Source: Campanula takesimana
Lineage: Eukaryota > Streptophyta > Magnoliopsida > Asterales > Campanulaceae
Reading direction: 5' to 3'
Length of the DNA stretch: 64,000 nucleotides
Assembly: GCA_026119855.1 (NCBI GenBank)
Contig: JAOWBW010000322.1
Coordinates: 1 to 64,000, forward strand
Shown: piece after piece, positions 1 to 10,564 of the stretch
Numbering within the stretch: the first letter of the stretch is position 1
Layout: each line of letters opens with the position of its first letter
The notes under the pieces: model-generated
The model's database searches: none
What the model was told of the DNA's origin: nothing
What the model saw: the letters and a program-made list of their open reading frames with translations, nothing else
Made by a program: the position numbers and the translations under genes

Positions 1-297
1 TTTTTTATATGACACCAGGAAACTCCTAGTATTTCTATGATGCTGCTATGCAGGTGGCTATTACATGGATCTTTGCTGGTACACTCCTTTATCAACCTGC
101 ACAACCATCGTAATAACCATATCTGAATCATCATCAACACATTAAGATAATACTTATATCTAAACATGATGAGAATATGTTCTAAGAAAAAAAACCAAAT
201 TACAATGAGTTGTTTTCTGTATTTATTCATAAGCCCAAGTAAGGATGAATATTAGCATGAAAATTCGATGATAAATTGTCTTCCAAAAGAGCATAAA

Positions 298-878
298 CAG
301 GGCCGGTCCTGTAGAAATTGGGGCCTAGGCGAACTATTTGTTTAGGCCTTTATTTGTGTCGGACAAGTGACGAACCGGGAAAAAAGGAAAAAATAATCTC
401 AGTTTGTTGATTAAATCTAATCATAAAAACACTGCAATAATGCTAAAGTAATAATTATAAATAAATTTTAAAACTATACTGCAAAGAAAAATAAAAAAAC
501 TGCTAATTAAATTTAGAAAAATGAAAAAAAATAAATTTAAGAGATAATGGGATAAAAGTCTAGCTTTTAAAAATGGAGGAAGGAGAGAAAAACTGGAAGG
601 AAAAGAAAGTATGATGAGTGGAGGAAGAAGAAAAGCTGCAAGGAAAAGGGAAAATAAAGAAAAGGTTGAGGCAGCAAGATTCGAATCTTGGTAAGCTACT
701 TAGCTAAATGGAATGTAGTCATCACATCACACCTTAACCACTACACCACTGAATTTACATGCCAGATAGTGTGATATAATTTCATATATAACAAACAAAA
801 ATTTGTGGCCCTAAAATCGAGTAAATTTTCAGTGGCCCTAGGCGACGGCCTCACCCATCTTGCCTCAGGCCGGCCCTA
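298..878. mobile_element. Non-autonomous hAT element
   Basis: The ends are inverted (CAGGGCCGG at the left, CCGGCCCTA at the right). It is flanked by 8-base target duplications agcataaa (290-297) and agcatata (879-886). Both traits are typical of hAT transposons. The interior is A-rich and non-coding, apart from a tRNA-like segment described separately. It has the subterminal 'ggcctaggcga' and 'ccctaggcgacgg' motifs inverted to each other. No transposase is present. Confidence 0.85.
670..756 (-). other. tRNA-like Pol III A and B boxes inside hAT element
   Basis: On the minus strand an A-box-like GTGTAGTGGTTAAGG is followed about 50 bases later by a B-box-like AGATTCGAATCTT. This is the arrangement of a tRNA or tRNA-derived SINE head. 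No acceptor-stem pairing could be made out, so it is not called as a tRNA gene. A second copy lies in block A2 near 43563-43648. Confidence 0.45.
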
Positions 879-1035
879 AGCATATAATATGAACGAACAT
901 CTTTTGGAATAAGGAGTGACAGGTTTAAAAATCTATGGCTCTTTGTTTGGTTTGTTTTCATATGTTTGTTCGGTTAAGATTTTTTCATCGTTTCTGTTAT
1001 TTAGACACAACTATTTATTTTGTTTTGACATACAG

Positions 1036-1310
1036 CAATGGCATTCGAGCATCAGTTTGATAATGGAAGCCCAAAAATGAGTCAACTACAAAGTATTTAG
1101 AATTCATGTTGGCAACAGCAAGAAAAGTTGGAGAAGGAATTGATAGTCCTTCAAAAGAGATTCATGATGCCGTATATTAGGAGTTATTTCAGCTCACTTT
1201 CAGCTCTTCATGTTCATACACGAGCAGGTCAACGTGCAGATGCAATCGGGAGGAAATGCTCGTTTATACCACGAATCATTGATGGACTACACATTTCAAT
1301 ACAATAAAAG
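1036..1310 (+). pseudogene. TENA-domain exon of TH2-like gene, copy 1
   Basis: Preceded by a splice acceptor (acatacag), the exon encodes peptide matching the TENA_E half of plant TH2: a Y-L-E-F-M-L-A-T-A block, then, after a one-base shift, L-G-V-I-S-A-H-F-Q-L-F-V-F. Both fit the TH2 pattern YTEFLLATA...LGAVTPCMRLYAFLGKE. The intact relative is mitochondrial/cytosolic and salvages thiamin breakdown products. Two lesions are visible: a lost base near 1075, before ESTTKYLEF, that shifts the frame, and GTATATTAG near 1171, where the reading frame stops although the next frame continues the homology. No other exons of the TENA half follow in order, so this cannot make the enzyme. Confidence 0.75.
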
Positions 1311-1860
1311 GGTGAAGATCATTTTGGGATGGAGGGAGTATCATCAATGATGACAGAATTTTCATAAATTTGACCGGAGAAACCAAGGTAAAGAAAATGA
1401 AAGTAGTTGATCAACTATGGTAAACATGAACTCAGCTTTGGACTTGAGGTGTATTATCACATTGTCTTGATTAGATGTGTCTGCTCCTACAACATAGGCA
1501 CCCAATATTAACCAATGTTCAGGTGACCACCATCATCTTGCATTATGTTTCTGAACAAAAACTAACGAAAAATGCGTACGGATTAAGGAACCTCATGAAT
1601 TACTTATTCTTAGTTGCATAAGGAGGTTAAGCCAACAATCTTCATGTAAATATGATAATTTCATGAAAAGTATAAGCGAGAGAATTTGGATTTGAGAGTT
1701 TCGTTAAGGCAGATGTCATGCTAAAGATGAATCAACGACTCACCTCAGATCCAAGATCCAAATGATTGTGAATGTGCTGACGAAGGTAATTCATTCCCCT
1801 ATATAACCAAATATTACCAATAAGTATTTCAAGTTTACATAAGAGTAATGGATTCATAAT
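1311..1860 (+). other. Non-coding sequence after TENA exon, with MITE terminal remnant
   Basis: Positions 1314-1342 read gaagatcattttgggatggag followed by ggagta, the right end of a Stowaway-like MITE joined directly to the exon. The rest has no open frame I can assign. On the minus strand 1735-1785 looks like a tiny exon (HIHNHLDLGSE followed by gtgagt), but it is too short to name. The same sequence occurs at 3562-4110, 44156-44707 and 46406-46956. Confidence 0.5.
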
Positions 1861-2010
1861 ACTCCCTCCGTCCCAAAATGTTCTTCGCACTTTTTTCGCC
1901 GTTACTACGAACGAACTTTGGGCAATATTTTTAGGTTGATTTAATTATTCAAATGAAAATCTAAAAACTTGTTATTGATGCACCATCAATAATATTATCA
2001 CTAACGATTG
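1861..2010 (+). mobile_element. Stowaway-like MITE, left part only
   Basis: It starts with actccctccgtcccaaaatg, and the body matches the complete relatives at 5894-6132 and 22213-22460. The right half is missing, because the sequence runs into the target site of the hAT element at 2019. Equivalent fragments are at 4111-4240, 44708-44850 and 46957-47090. Confidence 0.7.
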
Positions 2011-2215
2011 ACTGGTTCTAGGGTCGTCCCTAACGATTTATTGGCCTAGGGCAATGTCATATTAAGGCCCCTAATATTATTTGTCTTATAAAACATTTTT
2101 TTTAAACCAAGTCAAATAATTTTTTGAAACCAAAAGATTTTTTTAATTTTATTATTTTAATAGTTTTTAATAAATATTTAATTTTTATTTTGGTTGGTTT
2201 TTAAGTAAATTAGAT

Positions 2216-2229
2216 ATAATATATATATA

Positions 2230-2260
<31 letters not shown>

Positions 2261-2262
2261 CA
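2216..2262. repeat. TA microsatellite
   Basis: A (TA)n run whose length differs between the four related copies (also at about 4423-4480, 45065-45107 and 47270-47325). This makes it a handy marker of copy identity. Confidence 0.95.
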
Positions 2263-2269
2263 AATTCGT

Positions 2270-2312
2270 GCATCAATCCATACTAGACTAATACACGTGC
2301 GATGCACGATTT
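2270..2312 (-). mobile_element. Helitron-like 3' terminus
   Basis: On the minus strand a GC-rich hairpin (CGTGC-ATC-GCACG) is followed by TGTATTAGT and CTAG, then T. This matches the Helitron 3' end rule of a hairpin about ten bases before CTRR. The sequence toward 2300-2500 would be the body, but no 5' end or helicase was seen here. Confidence 0.45.
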
Positions 2313-3163
2313 TTTTTTTATTTAATATAAAAAATTATCATATTTTAAAGTAATTTAATAGCGTCATGCATAAATATTTTTAAAGTATCACCATACACTA
2401 CGTCATCATAGATATGAACTTATTGTTTTAAAATAAAGATATTATTTTTTTAGCGAATCATTGTTATTTTAAAAAGGTCTCATTTTGGGACGGATGTAAA
2501 ATGTTACATACTAAATTGACTATACCTTTGCCTCTAGGATTAAATTTATTGGGTGTATGTATTTGATAATCTCAATAATTAAATTGAAAATAAAAAGAAA
2601 CAATAACTATTGAAAGACAATAATTAATGCAAATATCCAATATATTAATGTAATTGACATTTATGTTGAAATTTTGTTGTTAATTTTGCATAAGTTTAAT
2701 TTAATTTTGTTCATGTTGTTTGCGTTTTTTTGGTGGTGGTGGTGAAAATAGTGCTCATCGGCATATGTATCCAATAACTTGCTTAAAACTTAACAAAATT
2801 AGTCGCACGGGTCACATGGTTAAATTTCGTTAGGTTTTAGCAAATTTATTGACAGAGTGAGCATATTTTGAAATATGTGAAAGTTTAATGAGAAGATTTT
2901 GAAGAAATATAGTTCATTGAGAATATTTTGAAAATGACTAAAGTTTAGTGATGAAACTATAATCTTTGCCTAAGAAAATTAATAAATAATAACATTCTAT
3001 ATAGTATATACACAACTAAAATAAGGCCCTTTTACCACTAGGGCCCTGGGCTAGCGCCGACCCTGCCTGGTTCATGTTGGTGTTCTTATTTTGCAAATTT
3101 GGAAAACTTCAAGATAATGAACCTTTTGAATTATGTTGTAGAAACAGTTCACATATTGACCCT

Positions 3164-4417
3164 GACAGGTTTTAAAATCTATGGCTTTTTGTTTGGTTTG
3201 TTTCATATGTTTGTTCGGTTAAGATTTTTTCTTCGTTTCTGTTATTTAGACACAACTATTTATTTTCTTTTGACATACAGCAATGGCATTCGAGCATCAA
3301 TTTGATAATGGAATGCCCAAAAAATGAGTCAACAACAAAAAGTATTTAGAATTCATGTTGGCAACAGCAAGAAAAGTTGGAGAAGGAATTGATAGTCCTT
3401 CAAAAGAGATTCGTGGTGCCGTATATTAGGAGTTATTTCAGCTCACTTTCAGCTCTTCGTGTTCATACACGAGCAGTTCAAAGTGCAGATGCAATCGGGA
3501 GGAAATGCTCGTTTATACCACGAATCATTGATGGACTACACATTTCAATACAACAAAAGGTTGAAGATCATTTTGGGATGGAGGGAGTATCATCAATGAT
3601 GACAGAATTTTCATAAATTTGACCGGAGAAACCAAGGTAAAGAAAATGAAAGTAGTTGATCAACTATGGTAAACATGAACTTAGCTTTAGACTTGAGGTG
3701 TATTATCACATTGTCTTGATTTAGATGTGTCTGCTCCTACAACATAGGCACCCAATATTAACCAATGTTCAGGTGACCACCATCATCTTGCATTATGTTT
3801 CTGAACAAAAACTAACGAAAAATGCGTACGGATAAGGAACCTCATGAATTACGTATTCTTAGTTGCATAAGGAGGTTAAGCCAACAGTCTTCATGTAAAT
3901 ATAATATTTCATGAAAAGTATAAGCGAGAGAATTCGGATTTGAGAGTTTCGTTAAGAGAGATGGCATGCTAAAAGATGAATCAACGACTCACCTCAGATC
4001 CAAGATCCAAATGATTGTGAATGTGCTGACGAAGGTAATTCATTCCCCTTATATAACCAAATATTACTAATAAGTATTTCAAGTTTACATAAGAGTAATG
4101 GATTCATAATACTCCCTCCGTCCCAAAATGTTCTTCACGCTTTTTTCGCCATTACTACGAAGGAACTTTGGGGAATATTTTTAGGTTGATTTAATTATTC
4201 AAATGAAAATCTAAAAACTTGTTATTGAGGCACCATCAATATATTGGCCTGGGGCAATGTCATATTAAGGCCCCTAATATTATTTGTCTTATAAAACGTA
4301 GTTTTTTAAACCAGTCAAATAATTTTTTTGAAGCCAAAATTTTTTTAAATTTTATTATTTTAAATGTTTTTACATAAATATTTAATTTTTATTTGGGTTG
4401 GTTTTTAAGTAAATTAG

Positions 4418-4463
<46 letters not shown>

Positions 4464-5477
4464 TATATATATATATAAAAAAAATTCGTGCATCAATCCT
4501 TACTAGACTAATACACGTGCGATGCACGATTTTTTTATTATTTAATATAAAAAAAAATTATCATATTTTAAAGTAATTTAATAGCGTAATGCATAAATAT
4601 TTTTAAAATATCACCATACGTCATCATAGATGAACTTATTGTTTTAAAATAAAGATATTATTTTTTAGCGAATCATTGTTATTTTAAAAAGGTCTCATTT
4701 TGGGACGGATGTAAAATGTTACATACTAAATTGACTATACCTTTGCCTCTAGGATTAAATTTATTGGGTGTATGTAAATTTGATAATCTCCATAATTAAA
4801 TTGAAAAATAAAAGAAAACAGTAACTATTGAAAGGCAATAATTAATGCAAATATCCAATATATTAACGTAATTGACATTTATGTTGAAATTTTGTTGTTA
4901 ATTTTGCATAAGTTTAATTTAATTTTGATCATGTTGTTTGCGTTTTTGGTGGTGGTGGTGAAAAATAGTGCTCATCAGCATATATTAGCGTAATTGAAAT
5001 TTTGTTGTTAATTTTGCATAAGTTAATTTAATTTTGTTCATGTTATTTGCGTTTTTTGGTGGTGGTCATCAGCATATGTATCCAATAACTTGCTTAAAAA
5101 CTTAACAAAGTTAGTCGCACGAGGTCACATGGTTAAATTTCGTTAGGTTTTAGCAAATTTATTGACAGAGTGAGCATATTTTGAAATATGTGAAAGTTTA
5201 ATGAGAAGATTTTGAAGAAATATAGTTCATTGAGAATATTTTGAAAATGACTAAAGTTCAGTGATGAAACTATAATCTTTGCCTAAGAAAATTAATAAAT
5301 ATGAACATTCTATATAGTATATACACAACTAAAATAAGGCCCTTTTACCACTAGGGGCCCTGGGCTAGCGCCGACCCTGTCTGGTTCATGTTGGTGTTCT
5401 TATCTTGCAAATTTGGAAAACTTCAAGATAATGAACCTTTTGAATTATGTGGTAGAAACAGTTCACATATTGACCTT
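3164..5477 (+). repeat. Tandem unit 2 of the 2.3-kb repeat
   Basis: Second copy of the unit at 917. It has lost about 40 bases at the MITE/hAT junction, so it reads straight into attggcctggggcaatg. It also has a local duplication near 4920-5070, where the gaaattttgttgttaattttgc segment occurs twice. The shared order of parts shows tandem descent rather than separate insertions. Confidence 0.9.
3281..3560 (+). pseudogene. TENA-domain exon of TH2-like gene, copy 2
   Basis: Same exon as at 1036, behind the same acceptor. Five extra A residues in two runs (cccaaaaaatg and caacaaaaag) change its frame. The downstream LGVIS...FVFIHEQ block persists, and the GTATATTAG frame break is identical. The last codons run into the MITE-end remnant (ttgaagatcattttgggat), so exon and transposon are fused without a splice donor. 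Not functional as read. Confidence 0.75.
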
Positions 5478-5593
5478 GACAGGTTTTAAAATCTATGGCT
5501 CTTTGTTGGTTTGTTTCATATGTTTGTTCGTTTAAGATTTTTTCTTCATTTCTGTTATTTAGACACAACTATTTATTTTGTTTTGACATACAG

Positions 5594-5870
5594 CAATGGC
5601 ATTCGAGCATCAGTTTGATAATGGAATGCCCAAAAAATGAGTCAACTACAAAGTATTTAGAATTCATGTTGGCAACAACAAGAAAAGTTGGAGAAGGAAT
5701 TGATAGTCCTTCAAAAGAGATTCGTGCTGCCGTATATTAGGAGTTATTTCAGCTCAGTTTTAGCTCTTCGTGTTCATACACGAGCAGGTCAATGTGCAAA
5801 TGCAATCGGGAGGAAATGCTCGTTTATACCACGAATCATTGATGGACTACACATTTCAATACAACAAAAG
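5594..5870 (+). pseudogene. TENA-domain exon of TH2-like gene, copy 3
   Basis: This copy keeps the frame from the acceptor at 5593 through WHSSIS, ECPKNE, the TTKYLEFMLATT block and KVGEGIDSP, and ends at the shared GTATATTAG stop. The next frame continues with LGVISAQF-like residues to YNKR. It is the last unit in the array and the only one followed by a nearly complete MITE rather than a remnant. It lies 1.6 kb upstream of the HAD exons and is probably the ancestral position of this exon relative to them. Confidence 0.78.
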
Positions 5871-5893
5871 GGTTCGTGAATATTTTATAGCAT

Positions 5894-6132
5894 ACACCCT
5901 CCGTTCCAAAATGATTTTCCTACTTTTTTTTGCCATTACTACAAATGAACTTTTAGCAATAATTTTAGGTTGGTTTACTTATCCTAATGAAAATTTAAAA
6001 CTTGTTATTGGTACACCATCAACAATACTATCAGTAACAAGTTTTAGATTTTCATTTGTATAATCAAATCAACTCAAAATTATTGCTCAAAGTTCATTCG
6101 TAGAAACGGCGAAAAAAGTAGGAAGATCATTA
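5894..6132. mobile_element. Stowaway-like MITE
   Basis: It starts acaccctccgttccaaaatg and ends ggaagatcat. The interior is self-complementary: aaaacttgttattg pairs with caataacaagtttt-like sequence around 6000-6050. The last bases of the right end are lost. Confidence 0.75.
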
Positions 6133-6718
6133 CTACAACTGTGTATGTTTCCTAGATCAAGTGAACTTCTCCTCAGCCATAATCAGCAATAATTCCCTCC
6201 CTAGAATTTCATTCTTTTTGTGAGAGTGTCATCCATGCAGCTGTCTATGCTGTTGTTATGGAAGTTGTGTGCACATCTCTGCACTCAACTGGTTGCACAA
6301 CTGTGCAGTTGGTCTCTTCTTCTCCGAAAAATTTTGTAAGTATTGTCTTCTTCCACTCTTTTCTCTACCTCTGGTCCTCTGAAGATGCAGCTCTGATCAT
6401 TATTCATAAAGGGGTTTCTTAAGATATTTTCATAATGTGTGTACATTTGTTTTGAAAATATCTAAAGAAAATGGAGAGAATAGGGAAATAGTCAATCAAT
6501 GGAGGAGATGATCATCAATGGAGATGCAGAAGATGATCATCAAGAGAGATATAATCATTTTAGGGGGAGTTTTTAATGCAGGGGAGAGGTTGTGGTGTCC
6601 AATTAAGGGGAGCAAGCTTGAGTTCCTAATGTCGTGAATGAAGATGAAGTGAAGTTCAATGGGTGAAGATTGAGGCTTGAGTATCTTGTGAATCAGAATC
6701 ACAAAAATAGGGCGAGAT
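6133..6718 (+). other. Unassigned sequence upstream of an LTR
   Basis: A frame at about 6225-6335 (IHAAVYAVV...VQLVSSSP) ends at a good donor, gtaagt, and could be an exon, but it matches nothing I recognise. The remainder is purine-rich with gatgatcatca repeats and could be the 3' untranslated part of a copia element. The stretch agggcgagat just before 6719 resembles a polypurine tract. Confidence 0.35.
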
Positions 6719-7465
6719 TGAAAGAGTATGAAATACTCTTAATATCTTTTTGATTTTTGTAATTCTGATTTATATTTTATTTTAATTTATTTTGTATATT
6801 TATCCTTATTTAGCTTGTTTATATTTTAGGTTATTTGTATTTATCTTAGGTAGGTTTATTTTAGAATTATTATGTTTGGTATTTATCTTTTACTAACCTT
6901 TCCATATCAAAGTGTATCTTTTATTCTTGTAGGACTCTTGGATGGAGAGGCTATAAAAGAAGATGAATTCAGCCATTCTCCTACACAGATTCTTAGAGCA
7001 TTCAAAGAGAAAAAGTTTTTTTCTAGAGTCCTTTTTGTTACTTGAAGTCCTTTGATCTCAAAGAGTTTTGATCTTCAAGTTGTTTTGGTTTTTAGTTATT
7101 CTAGATCCGTGAAGAATTCTTGTAAGCAATCCATCCTTTATTCTTTTCTGCTTTGTGCAGATTTTGGGATTGGATTCATAAGTTCTAGATCTAGAGTTTT
7201 AGTCTTTAGTATTTTGCAATTGTTCTTGAGCCAAGAACATATTGTATTTTATTTTCTTTCATTGTAATCGTTTGTTAACTTGTATTCTGCAAGTTTTTGG
7301 TTTATGAAAGTTTTCCAGCAAGCATAGTCTTGCTGAAGTGTTAAAATTCTTGTTTTTAATTATTCACTGCGTTTTTTGTGTTTTTATTTGTTCTGTCTGT
7401 TGACAGTTGTTAGGTCAGTTGTGTTGTCACTTGTGTGATCATCTTTGATCACAAGTGTCCTAACA
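6719..7465 (+). mobile_element. Probable Ty1/copia LTR, truncating the TH2-like gene
   Basis: It is bounded by TG after a purine tract and by CCTAACA. It has a TATA box (ctataaaag at 6950-6958) and downstream T-rich, polyadenylation-like sequence. The sequence just after (agtggtcgttcc) only weakly recalls a tRNA primer site. Directly behind it start the HAD exons, so everything upstream of the HAD half has been replaced by the LTR. No partner LTR is visible. The alternative is a composite promoter-like sequence. Confidence 0.5.
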
Positions 7466-8365
7466 AGTGGTCGTTCCCAGAAAACAGTCATAGCTACAAA
7501 CCTTTCATACGGGATTCGATACACGCACTTTATCAAAATCATGCAGAATATTAGCGAGTATTAAAGGAATTGCGACAACTATTGAAGGAAGAAGATCGAA
7601 GAAAGATCCTTGTCAGAATCAAGAATCCTGGGAATATATCAACGTGATGTATGATAATAAGTATAGACGCTTTATAGACACAATATTGGAGGGTTTCGGT
7701 AAGTTGTGCAACTCTTACATTAATAGAAAACTATATTATTTACTCTTTTACTAATTCATGATGTGTTGGCAGTGATAAAAGATGATGATCAAAGCCTGAA
7801 TAAAACATTCCTGAAGCTGGCAGAAGTAGAAAACTGGAGAAATACACGAGTAGTCAAATCTGGTTTGTTGAAGGGAATTAGTACTGCTAAAATCAAGGTC
7901 GCAGCAGTGGAAATTAACTTCCAGAAGGGATGCACGAAGCTGTTCAAGGATATCAACAAAACCAGAAGGGCAAGTCTCCATGTCATGTATTACTGTTGGT
8001 CCAGTGATCTCATCCGAACAGCTTTGACTTCAGGTATGCTCATTTCCACAATGTTGTATTCTCTCCGTCCCGATTTAAGATTCTTAGCTTGAATTTTCAT
8101 GCTTATTAATGTAAAAATTGTTCCTTGAACCTTTTTCTGAAACATCATATTTCTAGTATGGAATGGTAGTTTTGTCAAAATACACTCTGTTCAGAACCTT
8201 CTTCTGAAACATCATATTTGATGGGTTGGACCCAAAAAATTGGTCTCAACAATGATGTCTTTTGTTTACTTCTCTATCTAAGTTGAGCTGTTGAAGATAG
8301 CAGTGCTTTTACTTTCTTGAAGAAAGCAGGATTCTTAATCTGGATTGAGTTATCATGATACCTTA

Positions 8366-8859
8366 GAGCATGTCCTACCATGCGCTAAACCTTCATACTT
8401 GGCGCTAATTTGGCGTCAACGTCATCCCAACAGTACTCTATCCGGATCTTCAAACATGGCGCATGGGTTTCTTTACTTTAAAAATGGCGCAAGTTACAAG
8501 CTGCGCTATATGGCCTTTTCTTTTCTTTTCTTCCTTTTTCTTCCGTCACAAAATAAATACTCTATCCGTCTCCAAATAAATATATTGTTCCGTCCTAAAA
8601 TAAATAAATCATATGTTCTCAAAAATTAAAAATTAATATACAATTCCTTATAAATCGTTTAATATAATGTGATAATAATATACTAATTAATTGGAAATAT
8701 ATTAGATGAAATGAAATACACAAGGATATTCTAAGAATATGCTTTTTTGGTGTGAGATTTGAAATATGATGGTTGGAGATGTTGGTAAATATTTAGTGCA
8801 AAATTTGCACCATTGTTGAAGAATAGTGCAATTTTCGCACCAAACCATTGGAGATGGTC
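8366..8859. mobile_element. PIF/Harbinger-like MITE in TH2 intron
   Basis: Imperfect inverted ends (gagcatgtcctaccat and attggagatggtc) are flanked by TTA on both sides (8363-8365 and 8860-8862), the classic three-base duplication. The interior has repeated ggcgc motifs on the left and AT-rich sequence on the right. No coding capacity. Confidence 0.65.
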
Positions 8860-8875
8860 TTAAGCAGAAGGCAAT

Positions 8876-8877
<2 letters not shown>

Positions 8878-8910
<33 letters not shown>
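8878..8910. repeat. CT microsatellite
   Basis: A (CT)n run of about 16 units. The block A2 copy at 51729-51751 is shorter by several units, a clear length difference between the duplicates. Confidence 0.95.
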
Positions 8911-8911
<1 letters not shown>

Positions 8912-8934
8912 AAATGATCTTCTCATGCCGTTTT

Positions 8935-9073
8935 TTATTTTCCCAAAAAGTTCTTCACATTTTTATAATTAGGCTTAAATGTGCATAAACACAACATATC
9001 TAGTGAAGCAAGTGTTTCTTATCTTAAAAAGTTTGAATAGTAAAATGGGAAGATCATTTTGGGTCGGTGGGAG
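8935..9073. mobile_element. Stowaway-like MITE remnant
   Basis: The interior gttcttcacatttttataattagg and the right end gatcattttgggtcggtggg followed by agtata match MITE right ends elsewhere in the window. The left end is degraded. It lies in the second TH2 intron. Confidence 0.6.
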
Positions 9074-9667
9074 TATAACTTTTATGTTTGTAGGATGGTG
9101 ACAAGGTCCATGTCTTCCGCATCCACCTTTAATAATAATAATAAGCCATTTAAAAAGCGAAAGACAGATGGATTGTGTGTTTACCGCTATGATCCTACAA
9201 CAATGTTGTTTGATAGACATAAATCAAGCGGTTTATCTTATTTTTTGGTTTGTATGTTAACAGAGGGTATTGAAGATGTCAATACATATGCAAATGAGCT
9301 CTTATACGCGGGGTCAGTATCCACAGGGAAAATCTGTAAAAAGGTCGAGTCCCCTTTCGACAAAGTGAAGCTTATGAGGGAGCAGAAATCTGGCACTAGG
9401 AGCGACCTAAGCATATACATCGGAAGCCAACTTGAAGACTTGCTATGTCTGCTTGAGGCAGACATAGGCATTGTCATTGGAAGTGATGCGGACCTGAGAT
9501 CAGTGGGGACACACTTTGGTATTAAGTTTGTTCCTATCCATGCTGGAGTGCTTGAGAAGCAGAAAGAAATCTATGCTGGCATTTCTACTACTTGGACCAG
9601 ATCACCTCGCCTTCTCTACATCGTCTCGAGCTGGAATGAAATATCTTATTTCATTCTTGGATGTTAG

Positions 9668-10030
9668 TTTCTTCGATCCGTCCATAGACACAGACATAGA
9701 CAGTATGTGCAATCTGTATTTTGTGATAGAGGAAACAGATTTTGGTTAGTATGCTACTACATTACTCCTTTTCAAATGTGAATGTATACACTTTAAATGA
9801 TCAGGCTTTTATTTTCATGCTTATGCTGAATGTATGTTTCTTTTGAATTGCATTGATATGTACTCTTAGATGACTTACTAATAAGAGCTGCATATTTGGT
9901 CAAATTATTTTGGACATTATCAAGTAACTGATACATCTTTCAAAAAGGTCCAATAACTATGACTTATCCACAGCCACATTAGTTGCATCAACTTAGACTT
10001 ACCATCTTAATCAAGCATGTAGAACTTATA
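9668..10030. other. 3' flank of TH2-like fragment, nothing recognised
   Basis: T-rich sequence with possible polyadenylation-like aataag near 9880. No gene or repeat terminus found. Confidence 0.4.
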
Positions 10031-10264
10031 CTCCCTCCGTCCAAAACAAACTTTCCATTTTGTCATTTTGGGCGTCCCATTAGAAACTCTCCACTTACTC
10101 AAAATGGAAAAGATTCCCTCAGCTTTCTCTCACCTCACACTTACAACAACTATCCACTTACTTTCTCTACCTCATTTTCTCTCTCATTTCCACTCACACC
10201 ACCTATTTCCTCAATTCCCGTTCCTAAAATTCTATGAGAAGTTTGTTTGGGGTGGGGGTGGGAG
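10031..10264. mobile_element. Stowaway-like MITE
   Basis: It runs from ctccctccgtccaaaacaaac to gtttgtttgggg...gggag with TA on both sides. The right end has an expanded G run (ggggtgggggtgggag) that the A2 copy at 52876-53103 lacks. Confidence 0.85.
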
Positions 10265-10564
10265 TATGGAGAAAGACCAAGCTTATTTTATTTTAAGCCA
10301 CTAATGTCAGATTAGATTTCTTTTTACCCTTTTCGAGTTTTTTCATCCTTATTGGGCTAAAATAATAGTTTTCCATGTTTTTCTCACATTTTACACTTCT
10401 TTCCACCTCTGTTTTAACTAATAAATGTTGAATGTGACTTGTTAATAACTAAAAAAAAGTGTTTTAAATGCTTGTACACTTGTAAAATTGTACTAAGTCT
10501 TTTTTGTAATTTAAAAACATAATATTTATTTTGGGATTGACTAAAAAAAGTACAATATCTATTA

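Larger units (their letters stand above)
2019..3065. mobile_element. Non-autonomous hAT element, AT-rich
   Basis: Ends TAGGGTCG and CGACCCTG are inverted. Flanking 8-base sequences actggttc (2011-2018) and cctggttc (3066-3073) match at seven of eight positions. The interior has a long TA run (2216-2262) and a Helitron-like hairpin end near 2270-2310. There is no transposase frame. Later copies are at about 4242-5379 (left end lost) and, in block A2, 44866-45911 and about 47093-48229. Confidence 0.8.
917..3163 (+). repeat. Tandem unit 1 of a 2.3-kb repeat
   Basis: It begins at gacaggttttaaaatct and contains, in order, a TENA exon copy, a MITE-end remnant, 500 bases of non-coding sequence, a MITE fragment and an hAT element. 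The same order recurs from 3164 and restarts at 5478. The duplication therefore occurred after the hAT and MITE insertions. The unit was probably made by unequal exchange and was later copied again as part of block A. Confidence 0.9.
7494..9667 (+). pseudogene. TH2-like HAD phosphatase half, three exons
   Basis: Exons 7494-7698, 7773-8033 and 9264-9667 join in phase (donors gtaagt and gtatgc; acceptors atag, gcag, acag) to about 290 residues ending at a natural stop. They match the C-terminal HAD domain of plant TH2, a thiamin monophosphate phosphatase: NTRVVKSGLLKGI, HVMYYCW, STGKICKKVESPFDK, LEADIGIVIGS, SSW and a final FILGC. Motif I, normally DFDLT, reads GFDTR, so the nucleophilic Asp is lost. 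Motif IV, normally GDSVGD, reads GSQLED. The TENA half is absent; an LTR ends 28 bases upstream and the preceding frame has TAG. Intron 2 is swollen by a Harbinger-like MITE, a CT repeat and a MITE end. A catalytically dead but perhaps transcribed fragment is most likely. Confidence 0.85.

Noticed and set aside
670..756. A complete tRNA gene
   Set aside because: The boxes are present, but acceptor and anticodon stems do not pair convincingly.
8702..8926. Frame with an Arg/Glu repeat
   Set aside because: Translation of the CT microsatellite.
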